Shown: positions 1 through 9,170, counted from the first letter of the stretch. The stretch: DNA of 30,409 bases from Ruminococcaceae bacterium UBA3329 (GCA_002361875.1 DERX01000046.1:5574-35982), one strand, 5' to 3'. A program made the numbers and translations. The notes: generated by a model from the letters alone, not told the origin.

Positions 1-34
1 ATAACACAAATATTTTCAAAATTCAATAGTAAAT

Positions 35-3000
35 TTACTGCCAGAGTATAACATTCTTTTCTCCTGCAATATTTTTTAATTCAATCATAAGATTTTCCGT
101 TACTTTTATTTTACTCATAGGAAAATATTTTTTAGTATTATCAAAATAAAAATAAAGGTTAATGTCACCGTTTGGCTTGCATTTTTCCGTAAGCTCCAAG
201 ACTTTTGCGTATCCGTCACATTCGTTTGAAGGCAGGCGTACAAAAAGCCCTGTGCGCTTTTCTCTTTCACTTTTTACCTCTGCCGCAGGCTTTGCCATAT
301 CTAAAACAACCTTCGGCGTTTCGTCTTCACGAACAGAAATGTGCCCCATAATAAAAACAGCTTTTCCTGTTTCAATATATTTAAAATACGGCGGCATTAG
401 CTTCGGAAAAACGATAACCTCAATACTGCCCGTCATATCCTCAACCGTGGCAAATGCCATTGCCTCGCCGTTTTTGGTTTGCTTTTTGGTTATATGGGAA
501 ACAATGCCCATTATTTTTACTGCCAAGTACTCGCCGCTGTCAGTCTCCGACAGTTCAAGCAAATCGCAAATCTTTTTGCATTTTAGCTTAAGTGCCAAAT
601 CGGAATATTGCTCCATCGGGTGTGAAGAAATGTAAAGACCCGTTGTTTCCTTTTCGCCGTTCAGCAATTCTTCGGAATCCATTTCACTCATTTTTTGCAT
701 AATATATGAATCCGCCGAATCTCCGCCGTCATTTGAGGAAAGCAAATCGAAAATGCCGATTTGACCCTCAAGGTTTCTTCTGCGTGTACCGTCAAGTTCA
801 CTTAAAATAAACGGAAGATTTGTAAGCATTTCACGACGGTTACTGCCGAGTCCGTCGAGCGCACCGCTCTTAATTAAGCTTTCCACAGCACGGCGATTAA
901 AGCTTTTTCCGTAGGTTCGCTTACAGAATGAATAAAACGAGGTATATTTTCCGTTTGTTTTACGCTCTGATATAATATTATCAATATAATCGTGACCTAA
1001 ATTTTTAATTGCAAGCAGTCCGAAGCGAATTGATTTTGACTCCTCTTCGGCTGTAAAATCCTTATAGCTTTCATTGACATTAGGCGGCAAAATTTTTATT
1101 CCGCCCCTCTTGCAGTCCTCAATGTAACCTGCAACCTTTGCTGAATTATCAAGTATACTTGTAAGCAAAGCCGCCATAAATTCACAAGGATAATAGCATT
1201 TTAGATATGCCGTGCGGTAAGCAACAATAGCATAAGCCGCCGCATGAGATTTATTAAAGGCATACGACGCAAAAGATGACATATCGTCAAAAATTTCGTT
1301 TGCAGCTTCTCGGCTTATATTATTTTCGGCGCACCCTGCGCAGAAGTGCTCACGCTCCTCCTCCATAACCTTATGCTTCTTCTTTGACATAGCACGGCGG
1401 ACAATATCTGCTCTGCCGAGGGAATACCCTGCAAGTGTACGGAAAATCTGCATTACCTGCTCCTGATAAACAATACAGCCGTAGGTAACATCAAGAATTC
1501 CCTTTAGCAGAGGCGTTTTATAATAGATATTTTGCGGATTGTGCCTGTTAGCAATATATTTGTCAATTGAGTCCATAGGACCCGGTCTGTAAAGGGCGAT
1601 AACCGCAATAATATCTTCAAGACTGTCGGGCTTTAGTTTTGAAATTACATTTCGCATACCCGATGATTCACACTGAAATACACCGTCGGTTTTGCCCGAT
1701 GAAAACAGTGCAAATACTTTTTTATCGTCATAGGGAATTTTTTCAATATCAAATTCGGGATTTTTCTCACGTACCATTTTAACACAGTCATCGATAACGG
1801 TCAGCGTGCGAAGTCCCAAAAAGTCCATTTTAAGAAGTCCAAGCTCCTCAATCGTTGTCATTGTGAACTGCGTTACAATTGAGTCGTCGTTGCGTGCAAG
1901 CGGAACATAATCGCTTACCGGTCTGTCAGTAATAACAATGCCTGCGGCATGGGTTGAGGCGTGCCGAGGCATTCCCTCAACGCTTTTCGCAGTGTCAATA
2001 AGCTCACGGGCAACAGGATCGGTATCGTAAAGAGCTTTAAGCTCGTCACTTTCACAGAGAGCCTTTTCAAGAGTAACGCCCAAAGCATGAGGCACTTTTT
2101 TTGCTACATTGTCAACAACGCTGTACTGGAGTCCCATTGCTCTGCCGCAGTCACGGATTGCCGCCCTTGCCGCCATTGTACCGAAGGTAACAATCTGTGC
2201 AACATGGTCGGAACCGTATTTTCTTACAACATAGTCAATAACCTCTTCGCGGCGTTCATAGCAAAAGTCCACGTCAATATCAGGCATGCTGACTCTTTCG
2301 GGATTCAAAAATCGTTCAAAAATAAGATTGTATTTAATAGGGTCTACATTAGTAATTCCCATACAGTACGCGCAGATACTGCCAGCTCCCGAGCCTCTGC
2401 CGGGTCCTACGGGAATACCGTGGTTCTTGGCATAGCTTATGAAATCCGCCACTATAAGGAAATAGTCAACATATCCCATATTCTTTATAACGGAAAGCTC
2501 ATATTCAAGCCTGTCGGTATATTCTTTCTTTGGATTTTCGCCGTACCGCTCTGAAAGACCTTTGCAACAAATATTACGCATATAATCGAAATGGGAAACA
2601 CCGTCGGGAACAGTAAAATTCGGTAGCTTTGTTTTGCCGAATTCAAAATCGAAATTGCACATATCGGCAATTTTTTGTGTATTTTCGAGCGCTTCGGGAA
2701 CATAGTCGAACAGTTCCCTCATTTCGTCCTCGGTTTTAAGATAAAAACGGTCGCTGTCGAACTCAAGGGCGTTTGCATCATTCACCGTTTTGTTTGTCGC
2801 AATGCAAATCAAAACTTTTTGCGTTTTTGCATCTTCAGGGTCAATAAAATGAACGTCATTTGTGCAAACAAGCGGAATACCCGTATTTTTTGAAATCCTT
2901 ATAAGCGCATCGTTAACCTTTGCCTGTTCGGGGATTCCGTGATTTTGCAATTCAAGATAATAATTGCCTTTTCCGAATATATTTTGATACCACAGTGCAG

Positions 3001-3469
3001 TTTTCTCCGCTGAAATTAAATCTCCGCTCATAATAAGCTTGGGAATTTCACCCGCAAGGCAGGCAGAAAGGCAGACAAGACCCTCATGGTATTTTTCAAT
3101 AAGCTCACGGTCAATTCTCGGCTTTGTGTAAAAGCCGTCAACCCACGCTTTTGAAACCATTTTAGTTAAATTTTTGTAGCCGGTTTCATTTTTACAAAGC
3201 AAAATCAAATGGTGTCGGTCAGAGTCCACACCGTGAACCTTGTCAAAACGGGAGCGTGCGGCAACATATACCTCACAGCCGATAATCGGCTTTATCCCCT
3301 CTTTTTTTGCCGCCTTATAAAAGTCAACCGCGCCGAACAAATTGCCGTGGTCAGTTATGGCAATAGCGTTCTGTCCCCGTTCCTTGGCGGCAGAACAAAG
3401 CCTGCCAAGACGGCAAACGCCGTCAAGCAGACTGTATTCGGTATGCACATGTAAATGAACGAAGGACAT
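35..3469 (-). CDS. dnaE: DNA polymerase III subunit alpha (DnaE type)
   Basis: Replicative C-family DNA polymerase, 1144 aa, a normal length for DnaE. An N-terminal PHP domain (about 1-210) opens with the metal-binding HLHVHTE motif (His5, His7, His9) and has ITDHGN at 38-43, so the PHP metal site looks intact. The polymerase core has the glycine-rich GPGRGSGAGS at 355-364 and the catalytic PDIDVDF at 396-402 (Asp399 and Asp401 expected to bind metal). A DFLGL motif downstream should supply the third carboxylate. Helix-hairpin-helix and OB-fold regions follow, the OB fold around 985-1060. There is no inserted DEDD exonuclease, which separates it from PolC. The ATG follows AAGGGGAAAATT, a good SD. 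It is last in lon-engB-lysA-dnaE, 10 nt after lysA. Very likely the DnaE partner of a PolC encoded elsewhere (inference). Confidence 0.97.
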   Translation of the reverse strand: MSFVHLHVHTEYSLLDGVCRLGRLCSAAKERGQNAIAITDHGNLFGAVDFYKAAKKEGIKPIIGCEVYVAARSRFDKVHGVDSDRHHLILLCKNETGYKNLTKMVSKAWVDGFYTKPRIDRELIEKYHEGLVCLSACLAGEIPKLIMSGDLISAEKTALWYQNIFGKGNYYLELQNHGIPEQAKVNDALIRISKNTGIPLVCTNDVHFIDPEDAKTQKVLICIATNKTVNDANALEFDSDRFYLKTEDEMRELFDYVPEALENTQKIADMCNFDFEFGKTKLPNFTVPDGVSHFDYMRNICCKGLSERYGENPKKEYTDRLEYELSVIKNMGYVDYFLIVADFISYAKNHGIPVGPGRGSGAGSICAYCMGITNVDPIKYNLIFERFLNPERVSMPDIDVDFCYERREEVIDYVVRKYGSDHVAQIVTFGTMAARAAIRDCGRAMGLQYSVVDNVAKKVPHALGVTLEKALCESDELKALYDTDPVARELIDTAKSVEGMPRHASTHAAGIVITDRPVSDYVPLARNDDSIVTQFTMTTIEELGLLKMDFLGLRTLTVIDDCVKMVREKNPEFDIEKIPYDDKKVFALFSSGKTDGVFQCESSGMRNVISKLKPDSLEDIIAVIALYRPGPMDSIDKYIANRHNPQNIYYKTPLLKGILDVTYGCIVYQEQVMQIFRTLAGYSLGRADIVRRAMSKKKHKVMEEEREHFCAGCAENNISREAANEIFDDMSSFASYAFNKSHAAAYAIVAYRTAYLKCYYPCEFMAALLTSILDNSAKVAGYIEDCKRGGIKILPPNVNESYKDFTAEEESKSIRFGLLAIKNLGHDYIDNIISERKTNGKYTSFYSFCKRTYGKSFNRRAVESLIKSGALDGLGSNRREMLTNLPFILSELDGTRRRNLEGQIGIFDLLSSNDGGDSADSYIMQKMSEMDSEELLNGEKETTGLYISSHPMEQYSDLALKLKCKKICDLLELSETDSGEYLAVKIMGIVSHITKKQTKNGEAMAFATVEDMTGSIEVIVFPKLMPPYFKYIETGKAVFIMGHISVREDETPKVVLDMAKPAAEVKSEREKRTGLFVRLPSNECDGYAKVLELTEKCKPNGDINLYFYFDNTKKYFPMSKIKVTENLMIELKNIAGEKNVILWQ

Positions 3470-3479
3470 AATTTTCCCC

Positions 3480-4751
3480 TTATTCGGTTACTTTTTTGTA
3501 AAAATCAAAGCCGTCAAATGTTCTGAAATAGTCGGCAGGAGTTTCAGCGCGTCTTATAAGCTCAAAGCTTCCGTCTGTTTTAAGTAAAATTTCCGCTGAT
3601 TTAAGCTTGCCGTTATAATTGTAACCCATAGCAAAGCCGTGCGCGCCTGTATCGTGAATGTAAATAAGATCGCCCATTTCAATTTCAGGCAACATTCTGT
3701 CAATTGCAAATTTATCGTTATTCTCGCAAAGAGAGCCTGTAACATCATACATTTTGTCGCAAGGTGCATTTTCCTTACCCAAAACCGTTATATGGTGGTA
3801 TGCACCGTACATCGCAGGACGCATAAGGTTAACTGCGCAGGCGTCAACGCCGATATACTCCTTATGAGTATGCTTTTGGTTTATTGCTCTTGTAACAAGC
3901 GCACCGTACGGGCCCATCATAAATCTGCCAAGTTCAGTGTAAATTGCAACATCGCCCATACCGTTGGAAGTTAAAACATCTTCGTAAACCTTTTTAACGC
4001 CGTTTGCAATTTCAAAAATATCGTTCGGGGTCTGGTCAGGCTTATAAGGAATACCTATTCCGCCCGAAAGATTGATAAATTTAATGTCGGCGCCCGTTTC
4101 GTTTTTAAGCTTAACTGCAACCTCAAAAAGAGTTCTTGCAAGGGTTGGATAATACTCATTTGTAACTGTGTTACTTGCAAGGAAAGCGTGGATACCGAAT
4201 TCCTTTACGCCCTTTGCTTTCATAATTTTGAACGCTTCAAAAAGCTGTTCCGTTGTCATACCGTATTTAGCATCACCGGGGTTGTCCATAATATTATTTG
4301 AAATTTTGAAATATCCGCCGGGATTGTAACGGCATGAAAGCTTTTCGGGGAGCTTTCCGAGAGTTTTTTCGAGAATATCAATATGTGTAATATCGTCAAG
4401 ATTTATTATTGCACCTAAATCGTTAGCATATTTAAATTCTTCGGGCGGAGTATCGTTTGACGAGAACATTATAGCGTCACCCGTAGCGCCGATAGCCTTT
4501 GAGAGCATAAGCTCGGTCTTTGAAGAGCAGTCACAGCCGCAGCCGTATTCACGCAAAATGCTTATAAGGAACGGATTAGGCGTTGCTTTAACTGCAAAAT
4601 ATTCACGGAATCCTTTATTCCACGAAAACGCTTTGTAAATGTTTTCACAGTTTTCACGAATCCCCTTTTCATCATACAAATGAAACGGAGTGGGGTAAAC
4701 AGAGGCGATCTCCTCTGCTTTTTCTTTTGTTACAAAAGGTTTCTTTTCCAT
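3480..4751 (-). CDS. lysA: Diaminopimelate decarboxylase
   Basis: PLP-dependent fold-type III decarboxylase, 423 aa, which converts meso-diaminopimelate to lysine in the last step of lysine synthesis. The PLP lysine is Lys55 in the AVKATPNP motif, at the start of the alanine-racemase-like barrel. The glycine-rich NLSGGIG phosphate loop lies mid-protein. The C-terminal beta domain carries GSLCENNDKFA, matching the CES/CEN motif that supplies the active-site Cys and Glu across the dimer. The usual EPGR motif reads ELGR, a variant I associate with a long clostridial subgroup. Other family members (ornithine, arginine or carboxynorspermidine decarboxylases) are less likely but not excluded by motifs alone. 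The ATG lies 2 nt after the engB stop, implying coupled translation. No lysine riboswitch is visible. Confidence 0.88.
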   Translation of the reverse strand: MEKKPFVTKEKAEEIASVYPTPFHLYDEKGIRENCENIYKAFSWNKGFREYFAVKATPNPFLISILREYGCGCDCSSKTELMLSKAIGATGDAIMFSSNDTPPEEFKYANDLGAIINLDDITHIDILEKTLGKLPEKLSCRYNPGGYFKISNNIMDNPGDAKYGMTTEQLFEAFKIMKAKGVKEFGIHAFLASNTVTNEYYPTLARTLFEVAVKLKNETGADIKFINLSGGIGIPYKPDQTPNDIFEIANGVKKVYEDVLTSNGMGDVAIYTELGRFMMGPYGALVTRAINQKHTHKEYIGVDACAVNLMRPAMYGAYHHITVLGKENAPCDKMYDVTGSLCENNDKFAIDRMLPEIEMGDLIYIHDTGAHGFAMGYNYNGKLKSAEILLKTDGSFELIRRAETPADYFRTFDGFDFYKKVTE

Positions 4752-4753
4752 TT

Positions 4754-5338
4754 TTAGTCCTCCAAATGCGACTCAATAATCGCTTTAATTTTTTCAATAT
4801 TTTCGCCAGTCTGCGATGAGAACGGAATAATAAATTCACTGTCTAAAAAGCTCAATTCATCCTTTGACTTTTCAAGGCGTTTTTTGTAGTCGCCCTTATT
4901 GAGCTTATCGCTTTTTGTCATTACGACAATGAAATCAATTCCCGTGTTTTCAAGAAACTCCATCATCATAATATCGTCAGCAGTCGGCGGATGTCGCATA
5001 TCAATAATCTGAACCACAAGCTTTATATTCCTGTCGGAATTAAAATAGCCCTCCATCATCTTCGCCCAGCGCTGTTTTTCAGAGCGGGAAACCTTTGCAT
5101 AGCCGTAACCCGGTAAATCCACAAAATTCACACCGTCAACACCGTAAAAATTGATTGTAATTGTTTTTCCCGGCACGGAGCTTACTCTTGCAAGATTTTT
5201 GCGCATAAAAAGCTTATTGAGCAGCGAGCTTTTGCCGACATTTGACCTGCCTGCAAAAGCTATTTCAGGCAAATCGGATTCGGGAAGCTGTTCAAATGTG
5301 CCGTATGCGCTTTTAAACTCTGCTTTTTCGTATTTCAT
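4754..5338 (-). CDS. engB: Ribosome biogenesis GTP-binding protein EngB/YsxC
   Basis: TRAFAC-class GTPase of the EngB (YihA/YsxC) family, 194 aa, needed for late assembly of the large ribosomal subunit. G1 is GRSNVGKS at 30-37, a conserved PGKT follows as G2, G3 is DLPGYGYAKV, and G4 is TKSD. Length and motif order match the family. The reading frame is open further upstream, but the SD-like AAGG sits just before tandem ATGs. I chose the second ATG, which gives MKYEKAEF and about 5 nt of spacing; the first ATG (5341) is nearly equivalent. It is second in the lon operon. The 90-odd-nt spacer after lon holds an inverted repeat (5362-5395), and the lysA start follows 2 nt after the stop. Confidence 0.93.
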   Translation of the reverse strand: MKYEKAEFKSAYGTFEQLPESDLPEIAFAGRSNVGKSSLLNKLFMRKNLARVSSVPGKTITINFYGVDGVNFVDLPGYGYAKVSRSEKQRWAKMMEGYFNSDRNIKLVVQIIDMRHPPTADDIMMMEFLENTGIDFIVVMTKSDKLNKGDYKKRLEKSKDELSFLDSEFIIPFSSQTGENIEKIKAIIESHLED

Positions 5339-5361
5339 CATCGCCTTGCGATACAGCAATC

Positions 5362-5395
5362 GCACAAAAACACATTAGAAAAATCATTTTTGTGC
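5362..5395 (-). repeat. Inverted repeat in the lon-engB spacer
   Basis: A perfect 9-bp inverted repeat: GCACAAAAA at 5362-5370 pairs with TTTTTGTGC at 5387-5395 across a 16-nt loop. It lies between the lon stop and the engB start. On the transcribed strand the second arm ends in GC, not a U-run, so it is not a standard terminator. It could be an mRNA-processing or stability hairpin or an operator. The stem is A/T-rich, so an RNA stem would be weak. Confidence 0.4.
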
Positions 5396-5432
5396 ACGGT
5401 AACGCACTCCTTTTCTGTATTTTCACTCTGCC

Positions 5433-7784
5433 TCACACTAAAGCCGTTTTTAAAACATCGTCTGCAGTTTCGGCAAAAACAAATTCAATATTATCTTTAA
5501 CCTTTTCGTCTACCTCGTCAAGGTCGCCCTCATTAGCTTTCGGAATAATAACCGTCTTTATTCCCTCAACATAAGCCGCCATGGTCTTTTCGCGAAGCCC
5601 TCCTATGGGAAGAACACGTCCCGTAACTGTAATCTCACCCGTCATTGCGACGCTTGACTTTACCTTACAGTTTGTGAGAGCGGAAACAAGAGCCGTAAAT
5701 ACCGTAACGCCTGCGGACGGGCCGTCCTTCGGCACGGCGCCTTCGGGGAAATGGATATGTATATCCTTTTTTTCATAGAAGGTGCTGTCAATTCCGTATT
5801 TATCTGCATTTGCTCTTATGTATGAAACAGCGGCTCTTGCAGACTCCTTAATAACATCTCCAAGAGAACCTGTAAGCTCCAAAGCGCCCTTGCCGTTCAT
5901 TGTAACAACCTCAACCGTGAGCATTGTTCCGCCCACAGCGGTATACGCCAAACCGTTGACAACACCAACTGCATTTTTAGCTGATTTTTCTTCGGGTTTA
6001 AATTTCCTTGAGCCTAAATAATCGGCAATTTCGGTATCCTTAAAGGTTATTCTACCGTCAAAGCCTTTGGCATATTCCACAGCCGCCTTGCGAAGACAAG
6101 ATGCAATAAGCCTTTCAAGCTGTCTTACACCTGCCTCTTTAGTATAACCGTTGATTATTTCTTTAAGAGCCTTATCGGTAAATTTCACAAGTGATTTTTT
6201 AAGACCGTTTTCTTTGATTTGCTTCGGTACAAGGTGTTTTTTTGCGATTTGAAGCTTTTCTTCATAGGTGTACCCCGGAATATCAATAATTTCCATTCGG
6301 TCAAGGAGCGGTGCGGGAATACCGCTTTTATCGTTAGCTGTTGTTATAAACAGCACCTTGCTTAAATCGTAAGGAATTTCAAGATAATGGTCAACAAAAG
6401 CGCAATTTTGCTCGCCGTCCAACACCTCCAAAAGCGCCGAGGACGGGTCGCCGCGGTGATCCGAACCGAGCTTGTCCACCTCGTCAAGTAAAATAAGAGG
6501 ATTAGAACTGCCTGCATTTTCAATTGCCTCAATAATTCTGCCGGGCATTGCGCCTATGTAAGTCTTTCTGTGACCTCTTATGTCTGCCTCATCACGAACT
6601 CCGCCAAGTGAAATTCGGGCAAAATTTCTGCCCATAGCGGCGGCAAGCGATTTAGCAATTGAGGTTTTGCCCACACCGGGAGGGCCTGCAAGGCAAATTA
6701 TCTGCCCTTTTACATCGGGATTTATTTTTCTTACTGCAAGAAACTCAATGATTCTGTCCTTAACGGTTTTAAGCCCGTAATGGTCTTTATCAAGCGAAGC
6801 ATAAGCTTTTTCAATGTCAATATTATCTTCCGTAAATTCGTTCCACGGAAGAGCCGTTATTTTATCAAGATATGTCCTTGTAACAGCTGATTCGGGACTT
6901 GACGGCTGCATTTTCATCATTCTGTCACATTCACGAAGCAGCTTTTTCTCTGTTTTTTCGCAAAAGCCAATTGCACGGATTTTTTCACGGTAACTTTCAA
7001 CCTCGGATAAAGCGTCTTCGCCCTCTCCAAGCTCCTCGGAAATTGCTTTTATCTGCTCACGCAAATAATATTCCTTTTGATTTTCGTCAATTTGCTCCTG
7101 AACACGCTCGCTAATCTCTTCCTCTATTGCCAAAAGTTCTTTCTCTTTTGACAAAACAGCGCAAAGCCTTTCAGCACGCCTTATCGGGTCAAGCTCTTCA
7201 AGCATAGACTGTTTAAGAGAATACTCAAGCGGAATATTAGAAAGGATGTAATCCGTAAGCTCGTTTGTTTCCTTACGCACTGCAACGCCTATAATAACAT
7301 CCGGCGGCATTTTCGGGAGAAGATAGGAATATTCTTCAAATACAGCGGACAGTCTCCGAACAAGTGCCTGCTCGTAAATTGAATCCTCTCTGTTCACCTT
7401 TTTGCTTTCAACCTTTGAAACGATAGCCGTAAGAAACGGGTTTGCAGAATTTATGCTTAAAAGCTGCGCTCTGTAAAGCCCGTCAACAACAACTCTGAGA
7501 GCGTCGGTACCGGGAAGCTTAATTACCTGTTTAATCTCGCAGACAACGCCCACTCTGTAAACATCCGATGTTCTCGGGTCGTCACATTCCATATCAATCT
7601 GCGCTGAAAGAAATATATTCTTTTTCTGCTCCATTGCTGTTTTAATAGCCTTAACGGACTTTTGCCTGCCGACATCAAAATGCATTGTCATCTGCGGAAA
7701 AATTACAAGTCCTCTGAGTGCCACCATAGGCATTGAAACAGATTTATCGTTATAGTCTTTAATTATGTTGCCGATTGTTTCCAT
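5433..7784 (-). CDS. lon: ATP-dependent endopeptidase Lon (LonA)
   Basis: Cytosolic AAA+ protease of the LonA type, 783 aa, a typical length. The N-terminal substrate-binding domain starts with PMVALRGLVIFPQ and continues into a coiled coil at about 180-290. The AAA+ module has Walker A GPPGVGKT at 367-374 and Walker B LILLDEVDK at about 430-438. The C-terminal S16 protease domain has the Ser-Lys dyad: Ser690 in KDGPSAG and Lys733 in GGLREKT. A GTG at 7799 is in frame but lies inside the SD-like AGGAGTGAT, so the ATG at 7784 is the likelier start; the promoter at 7817-7845 leaves a leader of about 26 nt. It is first in lon-engB-lysA-dnaE. No CIRCE or CtsR-type operator was recognised upstream. 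Confidence 0.96.
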   Translation of the reverse strand: METIGNIIKDYNDKSVSMPMVALRGLVIFPQMTMHFDVGRQKSVKAIKTAMEQKKNIFLSAQIDMECDDPRTSDVYRVGVVCEIKQVIKLPGTDALRVVVDGLYRAQLLSINSANPFLTAIVSKVESKKVNREDSIYEQALVRRLSAVFEEYSYLLPKMPPDVIIGVAVRKETNELTDYILSNIPLEYSLKQSMLEELDPIRRAERLCAVLSKEKELLAIEEEISERVQEQIDENQKEYYLREQIKAISEELGEGEDALSEVESYREKIRAIGFCEKTEKKLLRECDRMMKMQPSSPESAVTRTYLDKITALPWNEFTEDNIDIEKAYASLDKDHYGLKTVKDRIIEFLAVRKINPDVKGQIICLAGPPGVGKTSIAKSLAAAMGRNFARISLGGVRDEADIRGHRKTYIGAMPGRIIEAIENAGSSNPLILLDEVDKLGSDHRGDPSSALLEVLDGEQNCAFVDHYLEIPYDLSKVLFITTANDKSGIPAPLLDRMEIIDIPGYTYEEKLQIAKKHLVPKQIKENGLKKSLVKFTDKALKEIINGYTKEAGVRQLERLIASCLRKAAVEYAKGFDGRITFKDTEIADYLGSRKFKPEEKSAKNAVGVVNGLAYTAVGGTMLTVEVVTMNGKGALELTGSLGDVIKESARAAVSYIRANADKYGIDSTFYEKKDIHIHFPEGAVPKDGPSAGVTVFTALVSALTNCKVKSSVAMTGEITVTGRVLPIGGLREKTMAAYVEGIKTVIIPKANEGDLDEVDEKVKDNIEFVFAETADDVLKTALV

Positions 7785-7816
7785 AACTGTGTATATCACT
7801 CCTATTATATTTCAGT

Positions 7817-7845
7817 ATTATATAATAAAAAGCCTAATTATGCAA
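7817..7845 (-). promoter_or_regulatory. Promoter of the lon operon (sigma-A type)
   Basis: On the minus strand, TTGCAT (7840-7845) and a consensus TATAAT (7817-7822) are separated by 17 nt. Transcription should start near 7810, about 26 nt before the chosen lon ATG at 7784. This supports that start over the upstream GTG. Confidence 0.75.
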
Positions 7846-7971
7846 GTCGGCAGAATGCATTTATCATTGCCAATTAAATAGTATTTTTTGTCACTGTTGT
7901 ATACTTTGTTAAAAAAATCAACAAGTTTTAGATAATATTTGAATATTGCGGGGAAATATTGTTAAAAGTTT

Positions 7972-7985
7972 GTCAATTCATTGAC
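7972..7985. promoter_or_regulatory. Inverted repeat overlapping the serC -35 box
   Basis: GTCAAT, a 2-nt spacer, then ATTGAC form a perfect 6-bp dyad whose right arm covers most of the serC -35 hexamer TTGACT. Its place fits a repressor operator, but so short a dyad can arise by chance in AT-rich DNA. No regulator is assigned. Confidence 0.3.
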
Positions 7986-8010
7986 TTTTACTGTATTACT
8001 TTGTTATAAT
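7981..8010 (+). promoter_or_regulatory. Promoter of serC-serA (sigma-A type)
   Basis: TTGACT (7981-7986) and a consensus TATAAT (8005-8010) are separated by 18 nt. The predicted start near 8017 leaves a leader of about 56 nt before serC, too short for a T-box riboswitch. Confidence 0.8.
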
Positions 8011-8021
8011 ACATTCAATGC

Positions 8022-8039
8022 GTAAAAATATATTTTTAC
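8022..8039. repeat. Perfect 18-bp palindrome in the serC leader
   Basis: GTAAAAATATATTTTTAC equals its own reverse complement. It begins about 5 nt after the predicted serC transcription start. It has no loop, so a DNA-binding site for a dimeric protein is as plausible as an RNA hairpin. Its A/T-only core means chance is a real alternative. Confidence 0.45.
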
Positions 8040-8072
8040 ACAATCATATAATTTTTTTCGGAGGTTGCTATT

Positions 8073-9155
8073 ATGGCAAGAGTTTATAATTTTTCAGCAG
8101 GTCCTTCAATGCTTCCCGAAGAGGTATTGAAAAAAGCAGCGGCAGAAATGCTCGACTATCAGGGCAGCGGTCAGTCCGTTATGGAAATGAGCCATCGCTC
8201 AAAGGTATATGACGACATTATTAAGGGTGCAGAGGCTCTTCTTCGTGAGCTCATGAACATTCCCGACAACTACAAGGTTCTTTTCCTTCAGGGCGGTGCT
8301 TCAACACAGTTTGCGGCTATCCCGATGAACTTTATGAACGGCAGCGGTAAGGCTGACTATGTAGTTTCAGGTCAGTGGTCAAACAAGGCATACAAAGAAG
8401 CTACAAAATACGGCGATGTTAAAATTGTTGCGACATCTAAAGAGCAGAATTTCTCATGCGTTCCCGAAATGGACAAAAACGAATTCCGTCCCGACGCAGA
8501 TTATTTTTACATTTGTATGAATGAGACGGTTCACGGCAATATTATCCGTGATTTACCAGACACAGGAGATGTTCCGCTTATTGCCGACATTTCATCATGC
8601 TTCCTTTCAGAACCTATCGACGTTTCAAAATTCGGTATGCTTTACGGCGGTGCACAGAAGAATGTTGCTCCCGCAGGTCTTACAATCTGCATTATCCGTG
8701 AGGATTTACTCGGCAATGCAAGAGATTACACGCCTTCAATGCTTGACTACAAGCTTATGGCTGACAACGATTCACTTTACAACACACCCCCCTGCTACAC
8801 AATTTACATTTGCAAGCTTGTCCTTGAATGGCTCAAAGAGAACGGCGGACTTGAAGCAATGAAAGAAAAGAATGTTAAAAAGGCAAAACTTCTTTACGAT
8901 TTTCTTGATAATTCAAAAATGTTCAAGGGCACTGTTGTTCCGAAAGACCGTTCTCTTATGAATGTTCCTTTCGTTACCGATTCTGAAGAGCTTAACGCAA
9001 AATTCGTTAAAGAGGCAACTGCGGCAGGTCTTGTTAATATTAAGGGTCACCGTTCAGTAGGCGGAATGAGAGCATCAATCTATAACGCAATGCCCTATGA
9101 AGGTGTTGACGCACTTGTTAAATTTATGGCTGAATTTGAAAAGGCTAATTCATAA
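8073..9155 (+). CDS. serC: Phosphoserine aminotransferase
   Basis: PLP-dependent aminotransferase of fold type I, 360 aa, the usual SerC length. It converts 3-phosphohydroxypyruvate and glutamate to phosphoserine and 2-oxoglutarate, the second step of serine synthesis. The N-terminus has the family opening YNFSAGPSMLPEEV. GGASTQF at 74-80 matches the PLP phosphate-binding region, and HRSK at 41-44 is in the conserved position. Lys196 in YGGAQKNVAPAG is the expected Schiff-base lysine. SD TCGGAGG lies about 7 nt before the ATG. It is the first of two genes with serA. No serB phosphatase is in the window. Confidence 0.96.
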   Translation: MARVYNFSAGPSMLPEEVLKKAAAEMLDYQGSGQSVMEMSHRSKVYDDIIKGAEALLRELMNIPDNYKVLFLQGGASTQFAAIPMNFMNGSGKADYVVSGQWSNKAYKEATKYGDVKIVATSKEQNFSCVPEMDKNEFRPDADYFYICMNETVHGNIIRDLPDTGDVPLIADISSCFLSEPIDVSKFGMLYGGAQKNVAPAGLTICIIREDLLGNARDYTPSMLDYKLMADNDSLYNTPPCYTIYICKLVLEWLKENGGLEAMKEKNVKKAKLLYDFLDNSKMFKGTVVPKDRSLMNVPFVTDSEELNAKFVKEATAAGLVNIKGHRSVGGMRASIYNAMPYEGVDALVKFMAEFEKANS

Positions 9156-9170
9156 TTGAGGTATATTACA

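Larger units (their letters stand above)
7785..8072. other. Divergent lon/serC intergenic region
   Basis: This 288-nt AT-rich region separates divergent lon and serC. It holds one good promoter for each side (7817-7845 and 7981-8010), an inverted repeat overlapping the serC -35, and an 18-bp palindrome in the serC leader. The middle stretch (about 7850-7970) has no gene, no T-box-like element and no operator I can name. Confidence 0.7.

Noticed and set aside
1961..2554. A 197-aa open frame on the plus strand inside dnaE
   Set aside because: It is fully antisense to the conserved polymerase core, has no SD, and its translation matches no family I recognise; it is a codon-bias shadow.
7785..8072. 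T-box, CIRCE or CtsR-type element between lon and serC
   Set aside because: The serC leader is only about 56 nt, no T-box core was seen, and neither the CIRCE dyad nor CtsR heptad repeats were recognised.
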